This document shows, piece by piece, positions 1 to 6,609 of a DNA stretch of 6,795 nucleotides (positions are counted from its first letter, which is position 1; the number at the start of each line of letters is the position of its first letter). The position numbers and the translations under genes are program-made. A model generated the notes under the pieces. The model was not told where the DNA came from, did not search any database, and saw only the letters and a list, made by a program, of their open reading frames with translations. Source of the DNA: Desulfovibrionales bacterium GWA2_65_9 (GTDB lineage Bacteria; Desulfobacterota; Desulfovibrionia; Desulfovibrionales; Desulfovibrionaceae); contig MGTN01000043.1 of assembly GCA_001799475.1 (NCBI GenBank), positions 1 to 6,795 on the forward strand. Direction: 5' to 3'.

Positions 1-1493
1 TCGTTGTCCGCGCCGCCGCTCAGGTTGTCCACGCCAGCCCCGGCAATGAGGCTGTCCGCACCGGCGTCGCCGCTCAGGATGTCGTTGTCCGCGCCGCCGG
101 AGAGCGTGTCGTCGCCTGTGCCGCCGGTGAGCGTGTCATTGTCCGCGCCGCCGGTGACGTAGAAAACGCCGCCCGCCAGGTCGCCGGAGCCGCTGAAGGT
201 CAAGGTGTTCCCGGCCGTGAGCGCAGTTCCGTTGATGGTGATGTGGCCGCCGATGTCGGTCCAGTCGCCTGCGGTATACGTGGCCGGGAAGGTGATGGAG
301 GTTGTGGTGTTGCCCAGGACCACTGTCTCCACACCGAGCACGGTGTTCAGGTCACCCGTGCCGTTGCCATTATCCGTGAAGGTGAGGGTGTCCGTGCCCG
401 CGCCGCCCCGGATGGTGTCCAGGCCGTCGGCATTGTTCAGGGTATTCCCCATGTTGATGGTGTCGTTTCCGGCCTCGCCGTTGATGAAGGCGATGCTGGC
501 CACTGTCTCCTCGAAGGTGTCATTGCCGTCGCCGCCAGTGAGGCTGTCCGCGCCGCCCGCGCCCACCAGGGTGTCGTTGCCCGCGCCTCCAGAGAGGGTG
601 TCTGCGCCGAGCCCGCCCAGCAGGCTGTCATTGCCCGAGCCGCCGGAGATGTTGACCGGCGCGCCACCGCCTGCAAGGGTGTCGCTGCCTGCACCGCCGA
701 GAATGATGAACGAGCCACCCGCAGTGTCGCCGGAGCCGTTGAAGTCCAGGGTGTGGTCAGCGGTGAGGGCTGTTGCGTTGATGGTCATCACGCCGCCGAT
801 GTCGGCCCAGTCCGCTACGGTGTAAGTGCTCGGAAATATTATGCTGGTGGTGGCGTCGCCCAGAGTCACGGTTTCAACACCGCGAACAATGTCCAGTGCG
901 TGGGTGTCGCCGTTCGTGGTGAAGGTCAGGGTGTCGTCGCCCAGTCCGCCGTCGATGGTGTCAGCCAAGGTGAGGGTCGAGCCCATGACGATGGTATCGT
1001 TTCCGGCCCCGCCGCTTACGCTGGCAACGTTGGCCACGGTCTGATCAATGCGGTCGGCCCCATCGCCGCCGAGGAGGGTGTTGTTGCCCACGCCGCCGAT
1101 GAGAGTGTCCTCACCGCCCAGGCCGGAGAGCACATCCGCGCCTGCGCCGCCGTCGATGCTGTCGTTCCCGGCCCCACCGGTGATGGTGTCCGCGTCGGCT
1201 CCGCCGGAGATGATGAACTGCCCGCTTGCGGAGCCAGCGGAACCGTCGAAAGTCAGGGTGTGCCCAAGGGCAAGTTCTGTGGCGTCGATGGCGAGCGTGC
1301 CGCCGATGTCGGCCCAGTCGGTAACCGTGTAGGTGGACGGAAAACGGATGGAGGTGGTGGCGTCGCCAAGGATGATGGTCTCCACTTGCCTGACAGCGTC
1401 GAGGTCGTTGGTTCCGGCACCGTTGTCCGTGAAGTAGAGCTTGTCTGAACCATCGCCGCCCTTGATGGTGTCCACGCCGTCGATTTCGTTGAT
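1..1493 (-). repeat. Three long imperfect tandem modules in the RTX region (third cut by window edge)
   Basis: The RTX part is built from modules of about 170-181 residues. A landmark DTI codon set recurs with its plus-strand gatggtgtc at 1464, 954 and 411, giving periods of 510 and 543 bp. A second landmark (GDATT/GNTTT) recurs at 1362, 855 and 309, giving 507 and 546 bp. Each module begins with a DTIxGGxGxDxLxFT stretch, continues with a conserved non-RTX segment (VETxxLG, TTSIxFP, TYTxxDW, DIGG) and ends in a block of GGAGNDTL-type nonapeptides. The differences in period come from the number of nonapeptides. The copies have diverged at both protein and DNA level, so the duplication is not recent. 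Confidence 0.85.
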
Positions 1494-3005
1494 TGTCTCG
1501 CCGCCGTCAATGCTGTCGTCACCCTCGCCGCCATTGATGTAGACCACCCCGCTGACGGACTCCTCAATGTAGTCGTTGCCGCCCGTGTCTTCGATGTAGT
1601 CGTTGCCGCCCAGGCCGTAGAGCAGATCATTGCCCTCGCCGCCGCGGATGTAATTGCCGCCATCTGTGCCGTAGATGATGTCGCCATGGTCGCTGCAGAG
1701 GACATTGACAATGGCGGAACTGACGGTGCTGACCTTTAACGGGTCCATGTCAATATAGTGGTTGACGCTGGTCTCGTAGAATCCTGGGTCGGCGGAGAGG
1801 TCCGCATACATGGATTCGTGGTAGCCCGTGAGGTCCAAGGTCGTGTTGATGACGGCCTGGACCTGCTCGTTGTTGGTGCTCTGCTCAAAGCTGAAGATAT
1901 CCAGCGACAGGGACGAGAGCGTGACCTTGATCGAGGTACCTTCGCCGAAGATCAGGCTCGACAGGGTCTGGGAATGCTCTGCGAGGTAGGCGTTGGCTCC
2001 CAACGAAAGCGTGGCAAAAACGATCTTGCCCCCGGTATCAAGCGAGGCCCTGGCCACGTCCGCCAGGATCTGGGCCTGGTGGGAGGCAAAGGCATCCGCC
2101 TCGGCCTTGGTCGCTGCCGTCGCCGCAGCCTTGGCCTCAAGGGCGGCCTTGGCCGCCGCCTCTGCCGCGACCTTGACCCGAGGGTCAAGGTTGGCCAGGG
2201 CGACGGTGTCGTTCTTGGCCACGGCCTCTGCCGCAGCCTTGACCAGGACATCGACTGCGGCCTTGGCTGCCGCTGCCGCCTCGGCCTTGGCCTGTGCTTC
2301 CGCAGATGCTCTGGCCGCGTTGGCGCTGGCGGCCTGAGCGCTGTGCCCCTGGGTGCTGCCAGAGGTGCTCGAGCCGGAGGTCTGCGTGGTCGTGAGCGTG
2401 TCCGTTGGCGCGCCAGCCTGTATACCGGTTGGTGTAAGCGCTTGGAAATACTTATATTCCTGCGGCGTCATGACCAGGATCGGGCCTGCGCCAAACTTGT
2501 TAATATCGACCTTTACGCCGGACTGGGAGAGCACCTGGAACGCGCCACCACCCAAGGGCTGCACAATGACGGGCTTGCCGTCGAAAACCATGACCAGATG
2601 GCTTTCCCGCTCGTCGCCCTGGCCCACGGGCGGGATGGTGTGCGCAGTCTCGGTGCCGCGGATGCCGATGGTGGCCAGGGGGCTCTGGACCTTGAAGCTC
2701 TCCGGGTTGTGCTTGACAATTTCGCCGGTGACCGTGCGGAAGGTGCCCTGGGCCAGCTTGAACAGGGCCTGGCCCGAGCCCTTGGACGCGTCGTAGACGT
2801 ATTGGTCCAGGCTCACCTTGGAGCCTTCACCCACGTTGAGGACAGTCTTGTCGAGGAACTGGATGGAGCCGGCCGAGGCTTTGGCCGTAGTAATGATGTC
2901 ACCCTTGTACACTGGGCTTCCGGAAGAGAGCTTACGCGCGCCCTCTTCTCCCAAGGCCGCCATCTGGCCCTGGACGGTTCTTGCGGTGCCGATTTCCTGT
3001 GCCAT
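1..3005 (-). CDS. Large FecR-domain / RTX calcium-binding repeat protein, probable type I secreted adhesin (3' end outside window)
   Basis: The frame is open from the ATG at 3005-3003 to the window edge, giving 1001 codons with no stop. An in-frame TGA at 3014-3012 makes this ATG the first possible start, and a Shine-Dalgarno match precedes it. Residues about 1-190 resemble a FecR domain: PVYKGDIITT (31-40), SIQFLDKTVLNVGEGSKV (47-64), QYVYD (68-72) and PLATIGIRGTE (109-119). Residues 200-220 are a Ser/Thr/Gly linker and about 222-320 are alanine-rich with Lys/Glu, likely helical. Residues 320-435 are not recognised. From about 436 (DIIYGTDGG) RTX nonapeptides of the GGxGxD type begin, mixed with repeated non-RTX segments. 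No signal peptide is visible. RTX proteins of this kind are normally exported by type I secretion with a C-terminal signal, which would lie outside the window. Adhesion or biofilm function is inferred; an RTX enzyme or S-layer-like protein is possible. Confidence 0.9.
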   Translation of the reverse strand, partial: MAQEIGTARTVQGQMAALGEEGARKLSSGSPVYKGDIITTAKASAGSIQFLDKTVLNVGEGSKVSLDQYVYDASKGSGQALFKLAQGTFRTVTGEIVKHNPESFKVQSPLATIGIRGTETAHTIPPVGQGDERESHLVMVFDGKPVIVQPLGGGAFQVLSQSGVKVDINKFGAGPILVMTPQEYKYFQALTPTGIQAGAPTDTLTTTQTSGSSTSGSTQGHSAQAASANAARASAEAQAKAEAAAAAKAAVDVLVKAAAEAVAKNDTVALANLDPRVKVAAEAAAKAALEAKAAATAATKAEADAFASHQAQILADVARASLDTGGKIVFATLSLGANAYLAEHSQTLSSLIFGEGTSIKVTLSSLSLDIFSFEQSTNNEQVQAVINTTLDLTGYHESMYADLSADPGFYETSVNHYIDMDPLKVSTVSSAIVNVLCSDHGDIIYGTDGGNYIRGGEGNDLLYGLGGNDYIEDTGGNDYIEESVSGVVYINGGEGDDSIDGGETINEIDGVDTIKGGDGSDKLYFTDNGAGTNDLDAVRQVETIILGDATTSIRFPSTYTVTDWADIGGTLAIDATELALGHTLTFDGSAGSASGQFIISGGADADTITGGAGNDSIDGGAGADVLSGLGGEDTLIGGVGNNTLLGGDGADRIDQTVANVASVSGGAGNDTIVMGSTLTLADTIDGGLGDDTLTFTTNGDTHALDIVRGVETVTLGDATTSIIFPSTYTVADWADIGGVMTINATALTADHTLDFNGSGDTAGGSFIILGGAGSDTLAGGGAPVNISGGSGNDSLLGGLGADTLSGGAGNDTLVGAGGADSLTGGDGNDTFEETVASIAFINGEAGNDTINMGNTLNNADGLDTIRGGAGTDTLTFTDNGNGTGDLNTVLGVETVVLGNTTTSITFPATYTAGDWTDIGGHITINGTALTAGNTLTFSGSGDLAGGVFYVTGGADNDTLTGGTGDDTLSGGADNDILSGDAGADSLIAGAGVDNLSGGADN

Positions 3006-3010
3006 GGCAC

Positions 3011-3018
3011 ATCACCCC
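3011..3018 (-). promoter_or_regulatory. Ribosome binding site of the RTX protein gene
   Basis: Read on the minus strand this is GGGGTGAT, which matches the GAGGTGAT part of the extended anti-Shine-Dalgarno complement with one mismatch. Five bases separate it from the ATG at 3005. The in-frame stop at 3014-3012 lies inside it, so no longer version of the protein is possible in this frame. Confidence 0.6.
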
Positions 3019-3039
3019 ACCGGGAAGGAGCAGGTGAAC

Positions 3040-3095
3040 AAGTGCATGGCGAGGTAGGGGCGAGAAGCCGCCAGGGCATTCTGACGGATGCACTT
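3040..3095 (-). repeat. 8-bp inverted repeat in the RTX gene leader
   Basis: AAGTGCAT at 3040-3047 and its exact complement ATGCACTT at 3088-3095 flank a 40-nt interval inside the predicted 5' leader. If paired in the transcript they would close a large loop beginning a few bases after the predicted transcription start. This could also be a binding site or chance. I see no match to a known riboswitch consensus such as the cyclic-di-GMP class. Confidence 0.35.
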
Positions 3096-3106
3096 CAGTA
3101 TTTATA

Positions 3107-3135
3107 ATGTTATACATCCAGGCACCCGCAGTCAA
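3107..3135 (-). promoter_or_regulatory. Probable sigma-70 promoter of the RTX protein gene
   Basis: On the minus strand TTGACT (3135-3130) is a 5/6 match to the -35 box. It is followed by TATAAC (3114-3109, 5/6 match, 15-bp spacer) overlapping TAACAT (3112-3107, 4/6 match, 17-bp spacer). Either would start transcription near 3100, leaving a leader of about 95 nt before the ATG. The AT-rich patch stands out from its GC-rich surroundings, and this is the best promoter-like site in the window. Confidence 0.6.
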
Positions 3136-3608
3136 GGGCTATTTCCATAAAGATGTAATCCGTCATATCTGGTTGATTTCAAGCCTCATAAACAGAGGCT
3201 CTCCCCAAGCACCGCCCGCGAGGGGCGGCCTGGACCACCGGCTCCCGGTCAGCCCCGCGCAGGATACCCACCATCTTCTCCTCGGGAAATCTCCCCTTCC
3301 TCATGGCTCCCCCCTTCTTCGCTGAGGGCCACTCTCTCAAGTTTCAACTGATCCGAAAAGGGACAGGCAGGTCACCGGCCTGACGCCAAACACATACCGG
3401 CCATGCCGATGTCATACATCTTTCGTGACGGGGCCGTTTTGCTCAAATGGCCTCGAGCACCTGGAAATCATCCGAGAGGCATCAAACGTCCCCACTGAGA
3501 ATGGATTTCAACTGCAATCCTAAAGAGTTCTTGATCTACGCAAGGTGTCCTGTATGTAGGATTTCGAATGTCGGCCACCTTGGCCTGTCATTACTCACAC
3601 CAGGATGC
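3136..3608. other. Intergenic region with no convincing gene, rich in inverted repeats
   Basis: This region separates the divergent RTX gene from the plus-strand zinc-ribbon gene. Open frames here lack family motifs, codon bias and ribosome binding sites. Small inverted repeats occur at 3182-3200 (AGCCTC/GAGGCT, 7-nt loop), 3212-3228 (CCGCCC/GGGCGG, 5-nt loop), 3366-3387 (GGC+GTCA / TGAC+GCC, 2-nt bulge, 6-nt loop) and 3429-3455 (listed separately). None is followed by a T-run, so none reads as a standard intrinsic terminator. The part from about 3460 to 3610 is visibly less GC-rich than the coding regions. A weak TTGATC (3531-3536) is the only -35-like box seen ahead of the plus-strand genes, and it lacks a good -10 partner. 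Confidence 0.6.
3429..3455 (+). repeat. 11-bp hairpin, stable mainly as plus-strand RNA
   Basis: The arms 3429-3439 (CGGGGCCGTTT) and 3445-3455 (AAATGGCCTCG) pair over 11 bp around the 5-nt loop TGCTC. Nine pairs are Watson-Crick and two are G-U. On the opposite strand the two wobble pairs become A-C mismatches, so the structure favours plus-strand RNA. No U-tract follows. It could belong to a leader of the zinc-ribbon gene or to a small RNA; there is no direct evidence of transcription. Confidence 0.5.
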
Positions 3609-3621
3609 ATGACCGCCCCTC

Positions 3622-3900
3622 ATGATGACGGAACGCAGCGGCGGCGAGATAGACTACTGCCCCCAGTGCCGGGGCGTCTGGCTCGACCGGGGCGAGCTCG
3701 ACAAGATCATCGAAAGGGCGACACCCACAGCCGCTCCGCAGCCTGTTGCCCAGCAGGTCTACGCGCCTCAGCAGCAGCCCGTGTACCAGCAGCCCCCTGT
3801 CCACCCCCATTTCGGCGGGCACGGAGAGCACCACAGCGGAAAACATGGCTATGGTCATCAGAAGAAAAAGTCTCTACTCGGAGAGTTATTCGACTTCTAA
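3622..3900 (+). CDS. zf-TFIIB-type zinc-ribbon small protein, apparently N-terminally truncated
   Basis: The 92-residue product has the core DYCPQCRGVWLDRGELDKII (about residues 11-30), typical of small zf-TFIIB-domain proteins of bacteria. A Gln/Pro-rich linker follows, then a His-rich stretch (HPHFGGHGEHH and on, 7 His in about 19 residues), and a KKKSLLGELFDF end of the type seen in the family, so the C-terminus looks intact. Family members usually begin M-x-C-P-x-C a few residues before the PLMMTER equivalent, giving a two-knuckle zinc ribbon. Here only CPQC (13-16) is present: an in-frame TGA at 3610-3612 lies three codons before the first ATG. The start at 3622 (or 3625) has no good ribosome binding site. 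The molecular role of the family is poorly known. It may be a pseudogene, a sequencing error or a real short form. Confidence 0.7.
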   Translation: MMTERSGGEIDYCPQCRGVWLDRGELDKIIERATPTAAPQPVAQQVYAPQQQPVYQQPPVHPHFGGHGEHHSGKHGYGHQKKKSLLGELFDF

Positions 3901-3911
3901 CGCATTGATCA

Positions 3912-3932
3912 GCAGGGCGGCGCAAGCTCTGC
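3912..3932 (+). repeat. 7-bp hairpin between the zinc-ribbon gene and the ATPase gene
   Basis: GCAGGGC (3912-3918) pairs with GCTCTGC (3926-3932) with one G-U wobble around a 7-nt loop. It sits 12 bp after the zinc-ribbon stop codon. No T-run follows, so read-through into the ATPase gene is plausible. Confidence 0.3.
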
Positions 3933-3967
3933 CGGGGCCGCTCTCGCCTCAAACCCGCAAAGACCCC

Positions 3968-3973
3968 AGGAGG
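3968..3973 (+). promoter_or_regulatory. Ribosome binding site of the P-type ATPase gene
   Basis: AGGAGG is a full Shine-Dalgarno core 12 bases before the ATG at 3986. The spacing is a little long, but this decides the start: the frame is open much further upstream (to 3746 and beyond), where it overlaps the zinc-ribbon gene and encodes nothing ATPase-like. Confidence 0.65.
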
Positions 3974-3985
3974 GGCAGGCAGCCC

Positions 3986-6583
3986 ATGACGCCCGACCAA
4001 TTTAATCCAGCAAGCGCCACCGGCCTGAGCGAGGCCGAGGCCGCCCGCCGCCAGCAGACCGAGGGCTTCAACGAGCTGCCCCAAAGCGCCAACCGCGGCG
4101 TGCTGGCCATCGCGCTCGAGGTCATGCGCGAGCCCATGTTCCTGCTGCTGGTGGCCTGCGGCAGCCTGTACCTGTTCATGGGCGAGCTGACGGACGCGCT
4201 CATGCTCCTGGGCTTCGTCTTCGTGGTCATGGGCATCACCATCGTCCAGGAGCGCCGCACGGAGCGTGCCCTGGACGCCCTGCGCGACCTCTCCAGCCCC
4301 CGCGCCCTGGTCGTGCGCGACGGCCGGCAGCGGCGCATCGCCGGGCGCGAGGTGGTCCGGGGCGATCTGCTTCTGCTCTCCGAAGGCGACCGTGTCCCGG
4401 CGGACGCCATCCTGCGCCAGGCGCTCAACCTCTACGCCGACGAATCCCTGCTCACGGGCGAGTCGGCGCCGGTGCGCAAGGCCAGCTCCCAGACGGCCCT
4501 TAAAACCGGCCAGCCCGGCGGCGACGACCTGCCCGACGTCTTTTCGGGCTCGCTCATCACCAGGGGCCAGGGCCTGGCCGAGGTGGCGGCCACGGGCGCA
4601 CAGACGGAACTCGGCAAGATCGGCAAGGCGCTGTCGTCCATCGAGCCGGAGAAGACGCCGCTTCAGGGCGAGACGGGACGCATGGTCAAGCAGCTGGCGG
4701 GCATCGGGCTTGGACTGTGCGCCGTGGTCATCGTGGCCTACGGCGTCACGCGCGGCAACACGCCGCAGAGCTGGGGCCAGGCCGTGCTTGCGGGCATCGC
4801 CATGGCCATGTCCGTGCTCCCGGAGGAGTTCCCGGTCATCATGACCATCTTTCTGGCCCTGGGCGCCTGGCGCATCTCGCGCAGCAATGTGCTCACGCGG
4901 CGCATGCCCGCCATCGAGACCCTGGGCGCAGCCACGGTGCTCTGCACGGACAAGACCGGCACTCTCACCCTCAACCAGATGACCGTCCGCCAGATGCATG
5001 CGGACGGCCAGATCTTCAACGCCAGCGAAGGCGCAACCCTGCCGGAGGCCTTCCACGCGCTGCTCGAATACGGCGTGCTGGCCAGCAAGAAGGAGGTCTT
5101 CGACCCCATGGAGCGGGCCTTGCGGCAACTGGGCAGCGAGCATCTCGGCCAGACGGAGCATTGGCACGAGCAGTGGGAGATGGTGCGCGACTACCCGCTC
5201 TCGCCCAACCTGCTGGCCCTGTCCCATGTCTGGCGCACGACAGAGGTGGACGCCCTGGTCGTGGCCACCAAGGGCGCGCCCGAGGCCATCGCCGAGCTGT
5301 GCCACATGGACGCCGGGCAGGCGGCGGCCCTGGCCGCACAGGTGGAGCGCATGGCCGGGCAAGGGCTGCGCGTGCTGGGCATTGCCCGGGCCACATGGCC
5401 CCAGGACCAACAACGCCAGGGACATCTGGCCCAGGACACCCTGCCCGGCGAACAGCACGACTTCTCCTTCGAGTTCCTTGGGCTCGTGGGCCTGGAAGAC
5501 CCCATCCGGCCAGCCGTGCCTGGGACGGTCCAGGAGTGCTACAGCGCAGGCATCCGGGTCATCATGATCACCGGCGACCACCCGGACACGGCCCGGAGCA
5601 TCGCCCGGCAGATCGGGTTGCGCGCGCCGGAGGCAGTGATCACCGGGCCGGAGCTGGACGCCATGGACGACGAAGAGCTCACGCGGCGCATCCCGGACGT
5701 CGATGTGTTCGCCCGCGTGGTGCCGGAGCAGAAGCTGCGCCTGGTGAACGCGCTCAAGGCCAACGGCGGGATCGTGGCCATGACCGGCGACGGCGTGAAC
5801 GACGCCCCGGCGCTCAAGGCCGCGCACATCGGCATCGCCATGGGCGGGCGCGGCACGGACGTGGCCCGCGAGGCCTCGGCCCTGATCCTGCTGGACGACG
5901 ACTTCTCCTCCATCGTGCAGGCCATCCGCCTGGGGCGGCGCATCTACGACAACATCCGCAAGGCTGTGGGCTACACCCTGGCCATCCACGTGCCCATCGC
6001 CGGGATGTCCATGATCCCGGTCTTCTTCACAGACTGGCCGCTGTTGCTGCTGCCGGTGCACATCGTGTTTCTGGAACTCATCATCGACCCGGCCTGTTCG
6101 CTCATCTTCGAGGCCGAGGGCGCGGAAAGGAACATCATGCTGCGCCCCCCGCGCAAAGCCAACGAGCGGCTCTTCAACGCGCGGGTGCTGGGACTCAGCG
6201 TGCTGCAAGGCGGCTGCGCCCTGGCCGCGCTGCTCTTCATGTTCTGGATGGCGGGCCAGCTTGGCCAACCCCAGGCGGACTCCCGGCGCTCCTTTGTCTT
6301 CGCCACGCTGGTGGCCGCAAACCTGGCGCTGATCCTGACCAACCGCTCCTGGGTGCGCACCATGGCCGCCATGTTCAGGGAGCCCAACGCCGTGCTCTGG
6401 TGGATCATCGGCGGCGCTGGCGTGATGCTGGCCCTGGTGCTGAGCGTCCCGGCGCTGCGCGACCTGTTCCACCTGGCCGCGCTGCGGCCTGCGGACCTCG
6501 GCCTCTGCGTGCTGGCGGGCGTTGCCAGCGTCAGCTGGTTTGAGCTGTACAAGCTTTTGCGCCGGAAGCGTCGACAAACCTGA
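3986..6583 (+). CDS. P-type cation-transporting ATPase, P2-like (HAD-IC family)
   Basis: This 865-residue integral inner-membrane pump couples ATP hydrolysis to cation movement. Family features appear in order: N-terminal cation-ATPase domain (TGLSEAEAARR, residues 12-22), actuator loop TGES (157-160), M4 motif PEEFP (279-283), phosphorylation site DKTGT with Asp322, nucleotide-binding KGAPE (429-433), TGD (529-531) and GDGVNDAPA (601-609). Hydrophobic segments near 50-65, 68-88, 237-258, 268-295, 661-683, 686-708, 733-755, 769-786, 802-822 and 832-855 give the ten-helix layout of P2 pumps. There is no CxxC metal-binding domain or CPC motif, which argues against a P1B heavy-metal pump. Ion-site positions differ from calcium pumps: PEEFP replaces PEGLP, M5 has HVPIAG (from His668), and M6 has ELIIDP (Glu697, Asp701) where SERCA has NLVTD. 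The transported ion therefore cannot be assigned. Length is normal and the gene looks intact. Confidence 0.95.
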   Translation: MTPDQFNPASATGLSEAEAARRQQTEGFNELPQSANRGVLAIALEVMREPMFLLLVACGSLYLFMGELTDALMLLGFVFVVMGITIVQERRTERALDALRDLSSPRALVVRDGRQRRIAGREVVRGDLLLLSEGDRVPADAILRQALNLYADESLLTGESAPVRKASSQTALKTGQPGGDDLPDVFSGSLITRGQGLAEVAATGAQTELGKIGKALSSIEPEKTPLQGETGRMVKQLAGIGLGLCAVVIVAYGVTRGNTPQSWGQAVLAGIAMAMSVLPEEFPVIMTIFLALGAWRISRSNVLTRRMPAIETLGAATVLCTDKTGTLTLNQMTVRQMHADGQIFNASEGATLPEAFHALLEYGVLASKKEVFDPMERALRQLGSEHLGQTEHWHEQWEMVRDYPLSPNLLALSHVWRTTEVDALVVATKGAPEAIAELCHMDAGQAAALAAQVERMAGQGLRVLGIARATWPQDQQRQGHLAQDTLPGEQHDFSFEFLGLVGLEDPIRPAVPGTVQECYSAGIRVIMITGDHPDTARSIARQIGLRAPEAVITGPELDAMDDEELTRRIPDVDVFARVVPEQKLRLVNALKANGGIVAMTGDGVNDAPALKAAHIGIAMGGRGTDVAREASALILLDDDFSSIVQAIRLGRRIYDNIRKAVGYTLAIHVPIAGMSMIPVFFTDWPLLLLPVHIVFLELIIDPACSLIFEAEGAERNIMLRPPRKANERLFNARVLGLSVLQGGCALAALLFMFWMAGQLGQPQADSRRSFVFATLVAANLALILTNRSWVRTMAAMFREPNAVLWWIIGGAGVMLALVLSVPALRDLFHLAALRPADLGLCVLAGVASVSWFELYKLLRRKRRQT

Positions 6584-6596
6584 CAAGAGGCCTGAC

Positions 6597-6609
6597 GGCG
6601 GTTGCCGCC
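6597..6609. repeat. Short GC-rich inverted repeat after the ATPase gene
   Basis: GGCGG and CCGCC flank a 3-nt TTG loop 13 bp after the ATPase stop. No T-run follows directly; a CCCCTTTT stretch lies about 25 bp further on. It may be a weak terminator, but the short stem makes this uncertain. Confidence 0.25.

Noticed and set aside
205..1448. Plus-strand open frames of 206 and 401 codons opposite the RTX repeats
   Set aside because: They are antisense shadows of the repeat region. Their composition is repetitive Pro/Ser/Val or Ala/Gly/Val and they show no domain, while the minus-strand frame is open throughout and has clear GGxGxD motifs.
1..1493. CRISPR array or tandem DNA repeats in the GC-rich repetitive region
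   Set aside because: The periodicity is in codons of RTX nonapeptides (about 27 bp) with varying sequence and no spacer-repeat pattern; a continuous reading frame explains it.
3006..3100. Cyclic-di-GMP or other riboswitch in the RTX leader
   Set aside because: I looked for the conserved GEMM-type core and found none; only one 8-bp inverted repeat is present.
1758..3107. 449-codon plus-strand frame opposite the FecR/Ala-rich region
   Set aside because: It lies antisense to a recognisable FecR-like domain, has no ribosome binding site or family motif, and its open length follows from GC-rich codon bias.
3182..3228. Intrinsic terminators at the two short stems
   Set aside because: Neither stem is followed by a T-run on either strand, and no gene ends nearby.
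3447..3908. 153-codon plus-strand frame as a real gene
   Set aside because: Its second half overlaps the well-supported zinc-ribbon frame, and no ribosome binding site is evident. Only the CPVC stretch is worth noting and is reported separately.
3746..3985. N-terminal extension of the ATPase to 3746
   Set aside because: The 80 extra residues are Ser/Thr/Pro-rich, overlap the zinc-ribbon gene in another frame and match no ATPase region. AGGAGG before ATG 3986 supports the shorter start.
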